Shown: positions 1 through 7,889 of the stretch, in pieces
Layout of the letters: each line of letters opens with the position of its first letter
Position numbering within the stretch: the stretch's first letter is position 1
Source: Acidobacteriota bacterium
GTDB lineage: Bacteria; Acidobacteriota; Terriglobia; Terriglobales; Acidobacteriaceae
Assembly: GCA_021836865.1 (NCBI GenBank)
Contig: JAKBHH010000016.1
Location: 1 to 50,670, forward strand
Reading direction: 5' to 3'
DNA length: 50,670 nt
Translations under genes and position numbers: made by a program
The notes under the pieces: generated by a model
Told to the model about the DNA's origin: nothing
The model's database searches: none
Seen by the model: only the letters and a program-made list of their open reading frames with translations

Positions 1-304
1 ACGAGGCAAAGCGCGTGGAAAAGCTCAGGTATATGCACCGGAATCCGGTTGTGCGCGGCCTGGTGGAGAAACCGGAAGACTGGAGATGGTCGAGTTTTCG
101 CCACTACGCAACGGGTGTCGAGGGCGTCGTGGAGATCGAGTCGGCGGGTACGGCAGCGCGCCGTGGAGGACGGTTGCCGCAGCACTTGCGATACAAGAAG
201 AAGGCCGGGGGAGTGTCGTGCTCTTCCCAGGTGCCCGAAGGCGAGGCACCTGGGGCAGCCATGGTCGTGGTAGAACGCTCGGTGTGGCACCCGGGCCACC
301 CGCC
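1..304 (+). mobile_element. RAYT element copy, 5' part outside window
   Basis: This stretch is nearly identical, in reverse orientation, to 14340-14642, which holds the 3' half of a complete RAYT gene and the element's left end. It ends with the terminal repeat at 286-304 (GGCACCCGGGCCACCCGCC), directly followed by an rhs fragment. It contains the 29-bp palindrome at 226-254. The copy was cut by the window edge, so whether it is complete is unknown. Confidence 0.85.
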
Positions 305-362
305 ACCAAAAGGCAGTCTGCCGGAAGGATCGTTGAAATCGGTAGGATCGTCCCCAACGTAG
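3..362 (+). CDS. REP-associated tyrosine transposase (RAYT), C-terminal part
   Basis: The frame is open from the window edge and encodes the C-terminal part of a RAYT/Y1-transposase-like protein. It begins EAKRVEKLRYMHRNPVVRGL; the Tyr of the YMHRNP motif aligns with the Tyr that is catalytic in TnpA_REP proteins. It continues through EKPEDWRWSSFRHY, as in the full-length gene at 14297-14959, from which it differs by few residues. RAYTs are single-strand DNA transposases of the IS200/IS605-related Y1 superfamily and are linked to REP palindromes. As in the other copy, the frame has no stop inside the element: it reads through the palindrome and the terminal repeat (translated WHPGHPP) and stops in flanking rhs DNA at 362. 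The HUH motif would lie upstream of the window, so activity cannot be judged. Confidence 0.8.
   Translation, partial: EAKRVEKLRYMHRNPVVRGLVEKPEDWRWSSFRHYATGVEGVVEIESAGTAARRGGRLPQHLRYKKKAGGVSCSSQVPEGEAPGAAMVVVERSVWHPGHPPPKGSLPEGSLKSVGSSPT
226..254. repeat. 29-bp REP-like palindrome, family A
   Basis: CCCAGGTGCC, a 9-base centre and GGCACCTGGG form a perfect 10-bp stem. The same sequence recurs at 1004, 13823, 14390 and 15032, with decayed copies near 15259 and 16895. It lies inside the RAYT reading frame. Confidence 0.85.
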
Positions 363-484
363 GCATAAATGTTGATCCCCCCGGCGAAACCGGCTGGATC
401 CTCGCTGAGGAAGCGGTCGATGGCCGGGTTGTAGTATCTGGCGCGGAAATAACAGATGCGAGTCGTCGGCTTCTTGAGTCTCAT
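305..484 (-). pseudogene. rhs core fragment, broken at DPSG by a RAYT element
   Basis: The minus strand encodes about 60 residues of the conserved RHS-repeat-associated core: YFRARYYNPAIDRFLSEDP, then GFAGG, IYAYVGDDP and NDPSG at residues 52-55. In intact Rhs proteins this core closes the toxin shell and DPSG/DPxGL marks where the variable C-terminal toxin begins. Here only about five codons follow before the frame runs into the terminal repeat of the RAYT element at 304. The 5' side is also cut: nothing of the YD-repeat shell precedes it, and its first codons overlap the stop of the small membrane gene at 481-687 (ATGA). It reads as an orphan rhs tip left by rearrangement. The core identification is secure; any remaining function is unlikely. 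Confidence 0.8.
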
Positions 485-687
485 TTCACCTTACTTATCC
501 ACTTCTTCGAGATAAGGATAAGTAGCCCAACGCCGCACAGCAGGTTCACCGCAGCCACAGCGGCATTTTGCCGTTCGGACAACCTGTCGCTATACAATGC
601 AAAGAACAGAACCATCGGTGCCCATAGAGCCACAGCGACTACTATGATCAAAAGTTTCTGCTTCGTTGTGAGTGAATTACGTTGCAC
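481..687 (-). CDS. Small two-helix membrane protein, candidate Rhs immunity protein
   Basis: A 68-residue protein with two predicted membrane segments, about residues 11-30 (LLIIVVAVALWAPMVLFFAL) and 42-60 (AAVAAVNLLCGVGLLILIS), and a basic C-terminus. The GTG start at 687 is chosen because AGGAGA lies about 6 bases upstream. It sits just after the 3' end of a truncated rhs-tail-like frame (648-935), in the same direction, where Rhs systems normally carry the immunity gene. I recognise no family for it. The immunity role is inferred from position only, by analogy with the better-placed pair at 15380-16844. It could equally be an unrelated membrane peptide. Confidence 0.5.
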   Translation of the reverse strand: MQRNSLTTKQKLLIIVVAVALWAPMVLFFALYSDRLSERQNAAVAAVNLLCGVGLLILISKKWISKVK

Positions 688-935
688 GATTTCTCCTGAA
701 TAAATGGCCTCACGCCGACCGCCTCATTCTTGGCACCGCCTAAACCAGCAAGCCCAGCACCGCCCACGCCGTTGTCGAGAGCACTGATGGAGTTGTCGAG
801 TGCGCTCGCCGGCTCCAAAGTACCCGTGGATGTTAGTCCGCCGGTTACGCCAACCAGTGCAAGGCCTTCTATCGTTGAGGCGTTTGCGCCGTATTGAGCA
901 TTGCCGGTGATCCCCCACGTCACAATCCCGCTTAT
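648..935 (-). pseudogene. Truncated Gly/Ala-rich C-terminal fragment, probably an rhs toxin tail
   Basis: The open frame reads WGITGNAQYGAN, then a Gly/Ala/Leu-rich stretch including NGVGGAGLAGLGG, and ends at 648 inside the start of the small membrane gene. The 5' side stops about 10 bases from a RAYT-element terminal repeat at 946, so the gene body is missing. Composition and position resemble the Gly-rich variable tail of the rhs remnant at 15601-16844, hence the call. No toxin motif is recognised. A frame ending near 704, just before the next gene's ribosome site, would make the usual tail/immunity spacing if a frameshift had occurred. Confidence 0.4.
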
Positions 936-945
936 TTATCCGGCG

Positions 946-1095
946 GGCGGGTGGCTCGGGTACCGGGGGAGCAAAGTAAGTCCCCCCCACAAACCATGGT
1001 TGCCCCAGGTGCCTCGCCTTTGGGCACCTGGGATACCTCGAACCCCAATCGGCCTTTTCCCGGTAACGCAAATCTTCTGCAGACGGTTTCCACCA
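946..1095 (-). mobile_element. RAYT element end, decayed
   Basis: It begins with the degenerate terminal repeat GGCGGGTGGCTCGGGTACC (946-964), contains the 29-bp palindrome at 1004-1032, and on the minus strand still encodes the RAYT-like tail AEDLRYREKADWG, matching QHLRYKEKAGG of the intact gene. It lies between an rhs-tail fragment and the stop codon of the dipeptidyl peptidase gene. The right boundary is approximate. Confidence 0.65.
1004..1032. repeat. 29-bp REP-like palindrome, family A
   Basis: CCCAGGTGCC, TCGCCTTTG and GGCACCTGGG: a perfect 10-bp stem, identical to the copy at 14390-14418. It lies about 80 bases beyond the stop of the peptidase gene and could also fold in its 3' transcript. 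Confidence 0.85.
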
Positions 1096-1112
1096 GCCCG
1101 CGATCTGCTCCC

Positions 1113-3323
1113 TCACTGCACCGGCGGCATCAGGTACGTCTCAAACTGCGCCAGAATCCGGTTATACAGATGCGTCCGCACATCCGGCCCTGCAATCGAG
1201 TGCGTCTTCCGCGGATAGAGCTGCAGATCGTACGGCTTCTCCGCCTCAATCAGCGCCTGGATGAACTGGATCGAGTTCTCCATGTGCACATTGTCATCGC
1301 CTGTCCCGTGCACCAGCAGCAGCCGTCCGTGCAGCTTCGCCGCCGCGTTCACCACGGAGAAATCCTTGTACCCCTCCGGAAAATCCGCCGGCTCGCTCAT
1401 ATACCGCTCCGTGTAGATCGAGTCGTAGTTGCGCCAATCCGTCACCGGCGCCACAGACACGCCCGCGCGGAAGCGGTCTGAGTGCGTCATCGCATACAGC
1501 GTGAACGTGCCGCCCCAGCTCCAGCCCCACCAGCCCAGCCGCTTCGCATCCAGTTGCGGATACTTGGCCAGCGCCGCATCCACCACCGTCAGTTGATCCT
1601 CAAGCTGCACCGGCCCAAAGTTGTGATACGCCGCCTGCGCAAACTCGCGCCCGCGCATCCCCGTCCCGCGATTATCCGCGTGCAGCACGGCAAAGCCATG
1701 CTCCGCCAGCAGCTCGTCAAACAGCAGCGCGTCGCCCCACCTGTTCGCCACCTCCTGCGGCCCCGGCCCGCCGTAGGGATTCACGATCAGCGGCACACTC
1801 GCCGCCGTCGTCGCACCCGCCGGCAACAGCAGCGTGGCGTACAGCGTGGTCCCGTCGTGCGCCTTCACTTCCAGCGGCTCCGGCGAACGCAGGCCATACG
1901 GCTCCAGCGCGTGCGTCTCCCAAAAGACGTGACACTCCCCCTTCGCCTCGCACAACTCCAGCGTAGGCGCCGTCATCCGCGTTGAAACCCGATCTACATA
2001 GCCCCCGCCGTGCGGCTCAAACGTCGCCTCGTGCGTCCCCGCGCTCGTCGTCACCGCCGTGCGTTCCCCGGCAAAGCTGACCCGCCAGATCTGCTGCTCC
2101 AGCACGCTGCCCTCGTTCGCGGCATAGTCCACAAACTTTCGCGCAATGTCCACGCGATACACCTTGGCCACATCAAAGTCGCCCTTCGTCAATTGCCGCT
2201 CCAGCCGCGCATCGGCGCCAAGCGGGTGCGTCTTGTCAAAGCTGTAGAGATAGATGTGGTTGTGTCCATCGGTCCAGTTCGTCAGCACCATCGATCCGTC
2301 GGCCACCGTCACGTCATACGTCTCGTCGAGGAACTTGTCGTCGGAAATCTCCAGCATCTTGCGCGTCGTGCCCGCCCCCAGATCCGCAAAGTAAATCGCC
2401 CGATGCTTGTGGTCCCGCGTCAGCGTCTCGATCCACAGCGTCGTTCGGTTCACCCAGCCAAACCGCGGAATGTAGTCCTGACCATCGCGGATCGGCAGCT
2501 TCACCCAGTAGATCTTGCCGCCCTCGGCCATCACCGCGCCCACCCGCACCGTCGGATTCGGATCGCCCGGTTGCGGATACCGCTGGCCACGCACCACCGC
2601 GTGCGTCGGAATCCAGTCCGTCAGCGGGTACACCGGAACCTCCGTCTCATTCATCTGTAAAAACGCAATCCCTTTCGAGTCCGGAGCCCAGTGGTAGTTC
2701 GTGCGTACACCCAGCTCTTCCTCATACACCCAGTCCACTTCGCCGTTCAGCAGCGTCGGGTCGGGCGAAGGCGCCAGCACTGTCAGCGGATTCCCCGGCT
2801 CGCGCAGATGCAGCACCGTCAGTGCGTGGTTGCGGATAAATGAAATCGACGAAGCGTCCGGCGAAAACTTCGGATCGTCCCCCGAGGCCGCGCCCGTGAA
2901 TCCAATCTGCAGACCCGTCCCCGTGCCAAGATCGTAGATCCACAATCGACCATTGGAATCAAACAGCAGATGCTTCGAGTCCGGCGCCCAGATGTAGGTC
3001 GCCTCGCCGTAGCGCGCGCGATGATCCCGGTCCTCTTCGCTGTCCGGCTGAGAACCCACCAGCGGAGCCATCTTCGCCCGGCTGATCAGCACATGAGGCT
3101 TGCCCGTGCCGGGGTCAAGATCAATCAGCTCTCCCCCATCCATATACGTCACGTGCCTGCCGTCCGGAGACCACACCAGATCCTTCGGCGGACGCCCGAT
3201 CAGCGGTCCATGTGCGTAAATCTTCTCCACCGTCAGTGGAACTGCCGGGGCATCGGCCGCATGCGCCACAGCGGCAGACGCAGAGACAACACAAGCGGAA
3301 AGCAGAAAGGAAAGGCAACGCAT
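1113..3323 (-). CDS. Dipeptidyl peptidase IV family serine peptidase (S9B)
   Basis: A 736-residue exported peptidase. A signal peptide covers about residues 1-22 (cleavage near AHA-AD). Next comes the DPP IV beta-propeller region, with the substrate N-terminus-binding motif DWVYEEELGVR near residue 200, and then a C-terminal alpha/beta hydrolase. Catalytic residues are visible: Ser602 in GWSWGG, Asp676 in HGTGDDNVH and His708 in RKTHSI; the Asp-His spacing of 32 equals that of mammalian DPP IV. The family removes X-Pro or X-Ala dipeptides from peptide N-termini, here probably in the periplasm. GGAGG lies 12 bases before the start codon. It is last of three minus-strand genes, but the gap to the oxidoreductase is 168 bp, so an operon is uncertain. 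A 60-bp duplicate of its 3' end sits at 17196-17255. Confidence 0.93.
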   Translation of the reverse strand: MRCLSFLLSACVVSASAAVAHAADAPAVPLTVEKIYAHGPLIGRPPKDLVWSPDGRHVTYMDGGELIDLDPGTGKPHVLISRAKMAPLVGSQPDSEEDRDHRARYGEATYIWAPDSKHLLFDSNGRLWIYDLGTGTGLQIGFTGAASGDDPKFSPDASSISFIRNHALTVLHLREPGNPLTVLAPSPDPTLLNGEVDWVYEEELGVRTNYHWAPDSKGIAFLQMNETEVPVYPLTDWIPTHAVVRGQRYPQPGDPNPTVRVGAVMAEGGKIYWVKLPIRDGQDYIPRFGWVNRTTLWIETLTRDHKHRAIYFADLGAGTTRKMLEISDDKFLDETYDVTVADGSMVLTNWTDGHNHIYLYSFDKTHPLGADARLERQLTKGDFDVAKVYRVDIARKFVDYAANEGSVLEQQIWRVSFAGERTAVTTSAGTHEATFEPHGGGYVDRVSTRMTAPTLELCEAKGECHVFWETHALEPYGLRSPEPLEVKAHDGTTLYATLLLPAGATTAASVPLIVNPYGGPGPQEVANRWGDALLFDELLAEHGFAVLHADNRGTGMRGREFAQAAYHNFGPVQLEDQLTVVDAALAKYPQLDAKRLGWWGWSWGGTFTLYAMTHSDRFRAGVSVAPVTDWRNYDSIYTERYMSEPADFPEGYKDFSVVNAAAKLHGRLLLVHGTGDDNVHMENSIQFIQALIEAEKPYDLQLYPRKTHSIAGPDVRTHLYNRILAQFETYLMPPVQ

Positions 3324-3491
3324 GTACAGTGGATTCCTCCGGTGGCGCAGCTGCGCGCCGCCTTGCGGTCTGCGCGCGTCGGGAGCCGACTATTTCCAAG
3401 AAGTGTAAATCACGCCATCAAAGGCTCGGCTCGCCTCCATGCCGCGGCAAGTTTTTCCTTTCATCGCACGCAAGCATGCCCCGCTTTCACC

Positions 3492-4811
3492 CTACAGCTT
3501 CGGCGCCCAGCCCGGTTCGTACCTGCGGCCCCAGTAGGTCATCGCCTCCGCATCCCCTTGAATCTTTCCGTCCGCCGTGTCCAGGTTCAGCGCGCGATGC
3601 ACAAACCATGCAATGTTGCTCAGTTGCAGCATCGTCACCGCCACGTTGCCCACGTCGACCGGCGCATTCAGTTTGGCTCCCGTGCGAATGCCCGCGATAA
3701 AGTTGCCAAAGTGCAGGTCCGTCATCGAGTCCGCGCCCACCAGGTCCGCCGTCGAGGTCGCCCGGCCCACCTTGAGCTCGTCGATCTGCTTGCCGTTCAG
3801 GTCATAGTGCACGTACCCGTCCCGGTCAATCAGGATCGTGCCCTCCGTGCCTTCGATCAGCGACCCGCGTCCGCGGTTGAAGTACCGCATCCCCTGGCAG
3901 CTCGTGCTCTCCCACGAGATCATCTTGTCCTCGTACTCATAGCTGGTCACAATCGTGTCGTAGAACTGCCAATCGTCCTTGTACGCATACCGCCCGCCAG
4001 AGGCCGTCACCCGCTGCGGATAATCCACGCCCAGCGCCCACCGGCACACGTCCACCTCGTGCGTGCCGTTGTTCAGCGCCTCGCCCGTGCCCCACACCCG
4101 GAACCAATGCCAGTTGTACGGCTGCACATTGTCCGTGTAGGGCTGGCGCGGCGCAGGCCCCTGCCACAGGTCCCAGTCCAGCGTCGCCGGCACCGGCGCC
4201 GGCTTGCCATGGCCAATCGATTTGCGCGTGTTGTTGTACCAGCACTTGGCATAGTATGGCCGCCCGATCAGCCCCGCGTGAATCTTGCCGATCACGTCAA
4301 TCGTGTGCGGCGACGACCGCTGCTGCGTTCCCATCTGCACCAGCTTGCCGTACTTCCGCTGCGCCCGCACCAGCAGCGCGCCCTCGGCCGGGTTGTGGCT
4401 GCACGGCTTCTCCACGTAAACATGCTTGCCCGCCTCCAGCGCCAGCATCGACATCGGCATGTGCCAGTGGTCCGGCGTGGCAATCGTCACCGCGTCCACG
4501 TCCTTGCTCTCCAGCACCTTGCGAAAGTCCTGCGCCGTGGCCGGCGCCGTGCCCATCGTCTTCGCCGTCGCCGCCGCAAACCGCGCCAGAATATTCGTCT
4601 CCACATCCGCCACATGCGTAATCCGCGCCGCGGCCGCATTGGCATGGAGCCCCTGCAGGTGCGCATAGGCCCGGCTGTTCAGCCCGAAAACAGCAAAGTT
4701 GATGCGCTCATTCGCGCCCATGATCTGCCCGTAGCTCTTGGCCGTACTGCTCATCGCAAGACCCGCCGCCCCGGTTGCAAGCGTGTCCAGAAACTCTCTG
4801 CGTGTGACCAT
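3492..4811 (-). CDS. Gfo/Idh/MocA family oxidoreductase, Tat-exported
   Basis: A 439-residue NAD(P)-dependent sugar or polyol dehydrogenase-like protein. The start at 4811 has AAGGAG 6 bases upstream; an in-frame extension to 4913 would run through a hairpin and is rejected. The N-terminus MVTRREFLDTLATGAAG is a twin-arginine signal. The Rossmann domain follows (INFAVFGLNSRAYAHLQGL, residues about 34-52, with a degenerate GxGxxG), then the family motif EKPCSHNPAEG and the C-terminal GFO_IDH_MocA_C-type domain with NNGTHEVDVCRWAL. Exported members with this signal are common in Acidobacteria and Planctomycetes and probably act on sugar derivatives in the periplasm; the substrate cannot be read from the sequence. 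Confidence 0.88.
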   Translation of the reverse strand: MVTRREFLDTLATGAAGLAMSSTAKSYGQIMGANERINFAVFGLNSRAYAHLQGLHANAAAARITHVADVETNILARFAAATAKTMGTAPATAQDFRKVLESKDVDAVTIATPDHWHMPMSMLALEAGKHVYVEKPCSHNPAEGALLVRAQRKYGKLVQMGTQQRSSPHTIDVIGKIHAGLIGRPYYAKCWYNNTRKSIGHGKPAPVPATLDWDLWQGPAPRQPYTDNVQPYNWHWFRVWGTGEALNNGTHEVDVCRWALGVDYPQRVTASGGRYAYKDDWQFYDTIVTSYEYEDKMISWESTSCQGMRYFNRGRGSLIEGTEGTILIDRDGYVHYDLNGKQIDELKVGRATSTADLVGADSMTDLHFGNFIAGIRTGAKLNAPVDVGNVAVTMLQLSNIAWFVHRALNLDTADGKIQGDAEAMTYWGRRYEPGWAPKL

Positions 4812-4885
4812 CGGTTCTCCTTGGGACGCGCGCGCGCCGCTCTGTGTGAACCTGACCATCCTAATACGCAGAGCCCCGCCCAAAA

Positions 4886-4925
4886 CAGGAACAGCTGCTG
4901 CGGAAATCCGCAACAGCTGTTCCTG
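4886..4925 (-). terminator. Near-perfect 40-bp palindrome, probable terminator after the J-domain gene
   Basis: Two 19-base arms (CAGGAACAGCTG...TGCGGA) with one mismatch and a two-base loop, 41 bases past the stop of the J-domain gene and 75 before the oxidoreductase start. In the minus-strand transcript the hairpin is followed by TTTTGGG, so it fits a Rho-independent terminator or attenuator with a short U run. Outer bases (AGCCCC/GGGGCT) can extend the pairing. Confidence 0.7.
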
Positions 4926-4965
4926 GGGCTCGATCGGGAAGGCCCGTGTCGATCTGTCCGCCGCC

Positions 4966-5817
4966 TCAGGCGGCTACCTGTTCCTCGCCAAGCACCGCGC
5001 CGGCATCCATCTCCACTACCTCCACTTCCGCCATGGTCTCTTCGAGCACCGGCAGCTCCATCGGCGTCACGCGCCGCTCCGCCGCGTTGAACCGCCTATC
5101 CACCGGATTCGTGCGCGGATCGGGCAAGCCCAGCCGGCGATCCTTCTTGCTCTTCCGCCGCTCGGCGCGCTTCTTCAGGCGATCGTTCTTCTGCCCTTCG
5201 TCCTCGATCGTGTGGCTCGCTACCGCCTCCGCTGCTGCCTCGGCTTCCTCCATCACCATGCTGCCTACCATGGACTCCGAGCCGGTCGTCAGAAGATTGT
5301 TCAGCACCGGCAGGTTTGCGCGCTGCGACTCCACAAAATCAACCCCCGCTACCGTCAGCGTAAAGTCCGAGTTGTCTGCCCGGGTAATATAGCCCTTCTT
5401 CTCCAGATACCACGTCGTAAAGTCCAGATAGTCGCGCGGGAAGCCCATCTGCGCTTCAACCTCCGCCAGCGCTACCTCTGGCGCGTAAGGGTTGCCGCGA
5501 CGCCGGTAATACAGAACCGCCAGCACCCCAAGCCGCCGGTTCAGCTCCCCGTCCAGGTTGTCCATGAAGTCGATCGAAGTCGACAGGGGGATCGGATGCT
5601 TGATCGCCATCTCCCGTCGCGCGTCATACTCTGAACGCCGGCCTGGATCCGACAATACGTCGTAGGCCGTCTTCAGCCGATTGAATTTGTCCGGGCTCCC
5701 CGACGTCGGATTGTCCGGATGGTACCGCGTCGCCAGATAGCGATAGACGCGATGAATCGTCTCAGGATCTGCATGCGGGCTTATCTGAAGAAACTCATAA
5801 TAATCGGCAAGGCTCAT
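4966..5817 (-). CDS. J-domain protein with C-terminal winged-helix-like extension
   Basis: A 283-residue protein with an N-terminal J domain (residues about 5-70): DYYEFLQISPHADPETI, the HPD motif at 33-35 and a KFNRLKTAYDVLSDPGRRSEYD helix region. The J domain stimulates the ATPase of DnaK-type Hsp70 chaperones. It lacks the Gly/Phe region, zinc fingers and substrate-binding domains of DnaJ, so it is not the main co-chaperone. Residues about 90-180 (LNRRLGVLAVLYYRRR, YLDFTTWYLEKKGYI) resemble a winged-helix fold, and the C-terminus is Lys/Arg- and Glu-rich. The start at 5817 is preferred because AGAGGAAG precedes it; the upstream in-frame extension has no ribosome site. The client or partner is unknown. 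Confidence 0.82.
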   Translation of the reverse strand: MSLADYYEFLQISPHADPETIHRVYRYLATRYHPDNPTSGSPDKFNRLKTAYDVLSDPGRRSEYDARREMAIKHPIPLSTSIDFMDNLDGELNRRLGVLAVLYYRRRGNPYAPEVALAEVEAQMGFPRDYLDFTTWYLEKKGYITRADNSDFTLTVAGVDFVESQRANLPVLNNLLTTGSESMVGSMVMEEAEAAAEAVASHTIEDEGQKNDRLKKRAERRKSKKDRRLGLPDPRTNPVDRRFNAAERRVTPMELPVLEETMAEVEVVEMDAGAVLGEEQVAA

Positions 5818-6115
5818 GGGATATGGTCTTCCTCTCCCTTTATATAGACGGCGGCAATCACAGGGGGCCGTCACTCAGTATTGAATCACCGACTGACCCG
5901 ATTGAGAATCCTCCCCACGTAACCTTTCCGTGGTAACCAGAGTGGTACTTTTGTGGCTTCAGGTCTTACCTTCGCGCACGCTGGATGGTGACCCCACCCC
6001 TCGCGAACACGCTCGGCGCTCTGGCGGCCGGGCAGGTCCGTGCCGGAACCCCGCTCCGTCCCCGTCCTCCGAATTTACCTTGACGCGTGCGTCTGCGTGA
6101 CGCAATGTGGCTTCT
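5818..6115. other. Divergent intergenic region
   Basis: About 300 bases between the minus-strand J-domain gene and the plus-strand amidohydrolase. It must hold promoters for both genes, but I see no convincing -35/-10 pair, RNA gene or repeat. Confidence 0.5.
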
Positions 6116-7564
6116 ATGTCGCGCGCTTCCCTTGTCCTGCCCTGCGTCTTTGCCCTGTGTGCCTCCACTGGCGCCCAGCGCCCGCCCGCCAACCCGCTTG
6201 CACCCTTTATCTCCGTGGACGATCCCGTGATCGCCCTCGAACACGTGGAAGTGATTGACGGCACAGGCGGCCCCGCTAAGAACGACCAGACGATCATGAT
6301 CGACCACGGAAAGATTGCCGCAGTGGGGCCAAGTGCGAGCGTGCCGATTCCGGCCGGCGCAAAATCCCTCGACCTCACCGGACGCACCGTATACCCCGGG
6401 CTGGTGGGAATGCACGAACACCTCTTCTACAGCGAGCCTGTGAGCCCCACGTTGCAGGGACTTGTGGGTGGAGAACTGGTGGACACGGCGCCGCGGCTCT
6501 ACCTGGCAGGCGGCGTAACAACGGCGCGCACCACAGGCAGCATTGAGCCGTATACAGATCTCAACATCAAGAAGGACATTGACGCCGGCCGAGTGCCGGG
6601 GCCGGAGTTGGACGTAACCGGGCCGTACCTCGAGGGCGCTCCGCCATTGATTCCCCAGATGCACATCCTGACGGGGCCCGACGATGCCCGCACCATGGTG
6701 GACTACTGGGTGGGAGAGGGCGTGACGTCATGGAAGGCCTACATGCACATTGCGCCGGCTGACCTCAAGGCCGCGATTGCGGAGGTGCACGCCCACGGGG
6801 AAAAGATCACGGGGCACCTCTGTTCTGTGGGATTCACCGAGGCGGCCAACATGGGCATCGACAACCTCGAACACGGCATCGCGGTCGATACCGAGTTTTC
6901 TCCCGGACGCAAGGAAGGCGAGTGCCCGGCCGACGCGGCGGCATATCTCGCCCAGCACGTGGAGATGGACAGCGCGCCGGTGGAGACCATGATTCACACG
7001 CTCGTGCAAAAGCATGTTGCCGTAACCTCAACGCTGGCGGTGCTCGACAGCATCGAGCCGGGCCATCCTCCGATGGCGTTCATGATGCGAGAGCGCGACT
7101 CTCTGCCACCTACGTCTTGGTCCGGCACCCTCACCACGCGGTCGATCATCCTGGAGGGCGCGGCAACATCATGGAGGCCGGCCCTGATGAAAAAGGAGAT
7201 GCAGTTCGAGCGCAAGTTTGTCGAAGCGGGCGGCCTGCTGATGGCCGGCTGCGATCCAACAGGCTACGGCGCGGTGCTGCCGGGCTTCGGCGACGAGCGC
7301 AACCTCGAACTGCTGGTGCAGGCCGGATTCACGCCCGAGCAGGCGATCCGGATTGCGACCCTCAACGGCGCGGAATATCTCGGTCGCGCGGACCGCATCG
7401 GAACCATTGCGGCGGGCAAGCAGGCGGACCTGGTGGTGGTAAACGGCAGCGTGACAAAGGACATCACCGCGGTGGAGCGCGTAGAAACTGTCTTCAAGCA
7501 CGGCGTAGGCTTTGACTCGCCCCGCCTGATCGAGAGCGTGCGCGGCATGGTCGGGCTGCGTTGA
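6116..7564 (+). CDS. Exported amidohydrolase family protein
   Basis: A 482-residue metal-dependent hydrolase. A short hydrophobic leader (SLVLPCVFALCAST) suggests export. The N-terminal beta strands (ALEHVEVIDGTGG, IMIDHGKIAAVGP) and the strand before the barrel (GRTVYPGLVGMHEH) are classic for imidazolonepropionase/prolidase-like amidohydrolases; HEH supplies the first metal ligands. Further ligands are probably in GHLCSVG and NLEHG, with the catalytic Asp in GCDPTG. The C-terminus has the usual EQAIRIATLNGAEYLG and GTIAAGKQADLVVV. The substrate is unknown; relatives include Xaa-Pro dipeptidases and cyclic-amide hydrolases. The ATG at 6116 is used, although a GTG at 6107 is in frame; neither has a clear ribosome site. 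Confidence 0.85.
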   Translation: MSRASLVLPCVFALCASTGAQRPPANPLAPFISVDDPVIALEHVEVIDGTGGPAKNDQTIMIDHGKIAAVGPSASVPIPAGAKSLDLTGRTVYPGLVGMHEHLFYSEPVSPTLQGLVGGELVDTAPRLYLAGGVTTARTTGSIEPYTDLNIKKDIDAGRVPGPELDVTGPYLEGAPPLIPQMHILTGPDDARTMVDYWVGEGVTSWKAYMHIAPADLKAAIAEVHAHGEKITGHLCSVGFTEAANMGIDNLEHGIAVDTEFSPGRKEGECPADAAAYLAQHVEMDSAPVETMIHTLVQKHVAVTSTLAVLDSIEPGHPPMAFMMRERDSLPPTSWSGTLTTRSIILEGAATSWRPALMKKEMQFERKFVEAGGLLMAGCDPTGYGAVLPGFGDERNLELLVQAGFTPEQAIRIATLNGAEYLGRADRIGTIAAGKQADLVVVNGSVTKDITAVERVETVFKHGVGFDSPRLIESVRGMVGLR

Positions 7565-7889
7565 AGCGCGGCAGACGCGCAGGCACACGGACGGATCACG
7601 CGACCACAGCCCGCTGGATGCGCCGCGCGGACCTGCCGCCATCGCCAACCGCCCGATCGACTCAACCCTGAAAGGCGCTGCGGCAGTCCACTGCAGCCTG
7701 CCGCAAGGAGAATGCTGTTTTGCCGTTGAGCCGCCGGCGCTGCAGTACACTCATGTCAATGCGGGAATCCCGACGGGTTTCGTCCCATCAGCTCCACCCT
7801 TCCCAAGAGTCTTTCAAGACAGGGTTTTGCAACCCGCGGCAAGCGCGCACGCTGCGCCCATCCCCGCCGCGGCCCCAGGAGAATCAATC
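7565..7889 (+). other. Intergenic region with a decayed copy of the CRTAC1 gene leader
   Basis: At 7706-7740 the sequence AGGAG, a 9-base spacer, TTG and codons for PLSRRR closely match the start region of the CRTAC1 gene at 8677-8711 (AGGAG, 9 bases, TTG, SFNRRG). The frame that follows soon loses any signal-peptide character, so it looks like a relic gene start rather than a gene. Nothing else is recognised here. Confidence 0.45.

Noticed and set aside
480..520. TTATCCACT, one mismatch from a DnaA box, considered because of the GC-skew switch
   Set aside because: It is single, lies inside the small membrane gene, and no dnaA, dnaN or AT-rich unwinding region is present, so an origin is not supported.
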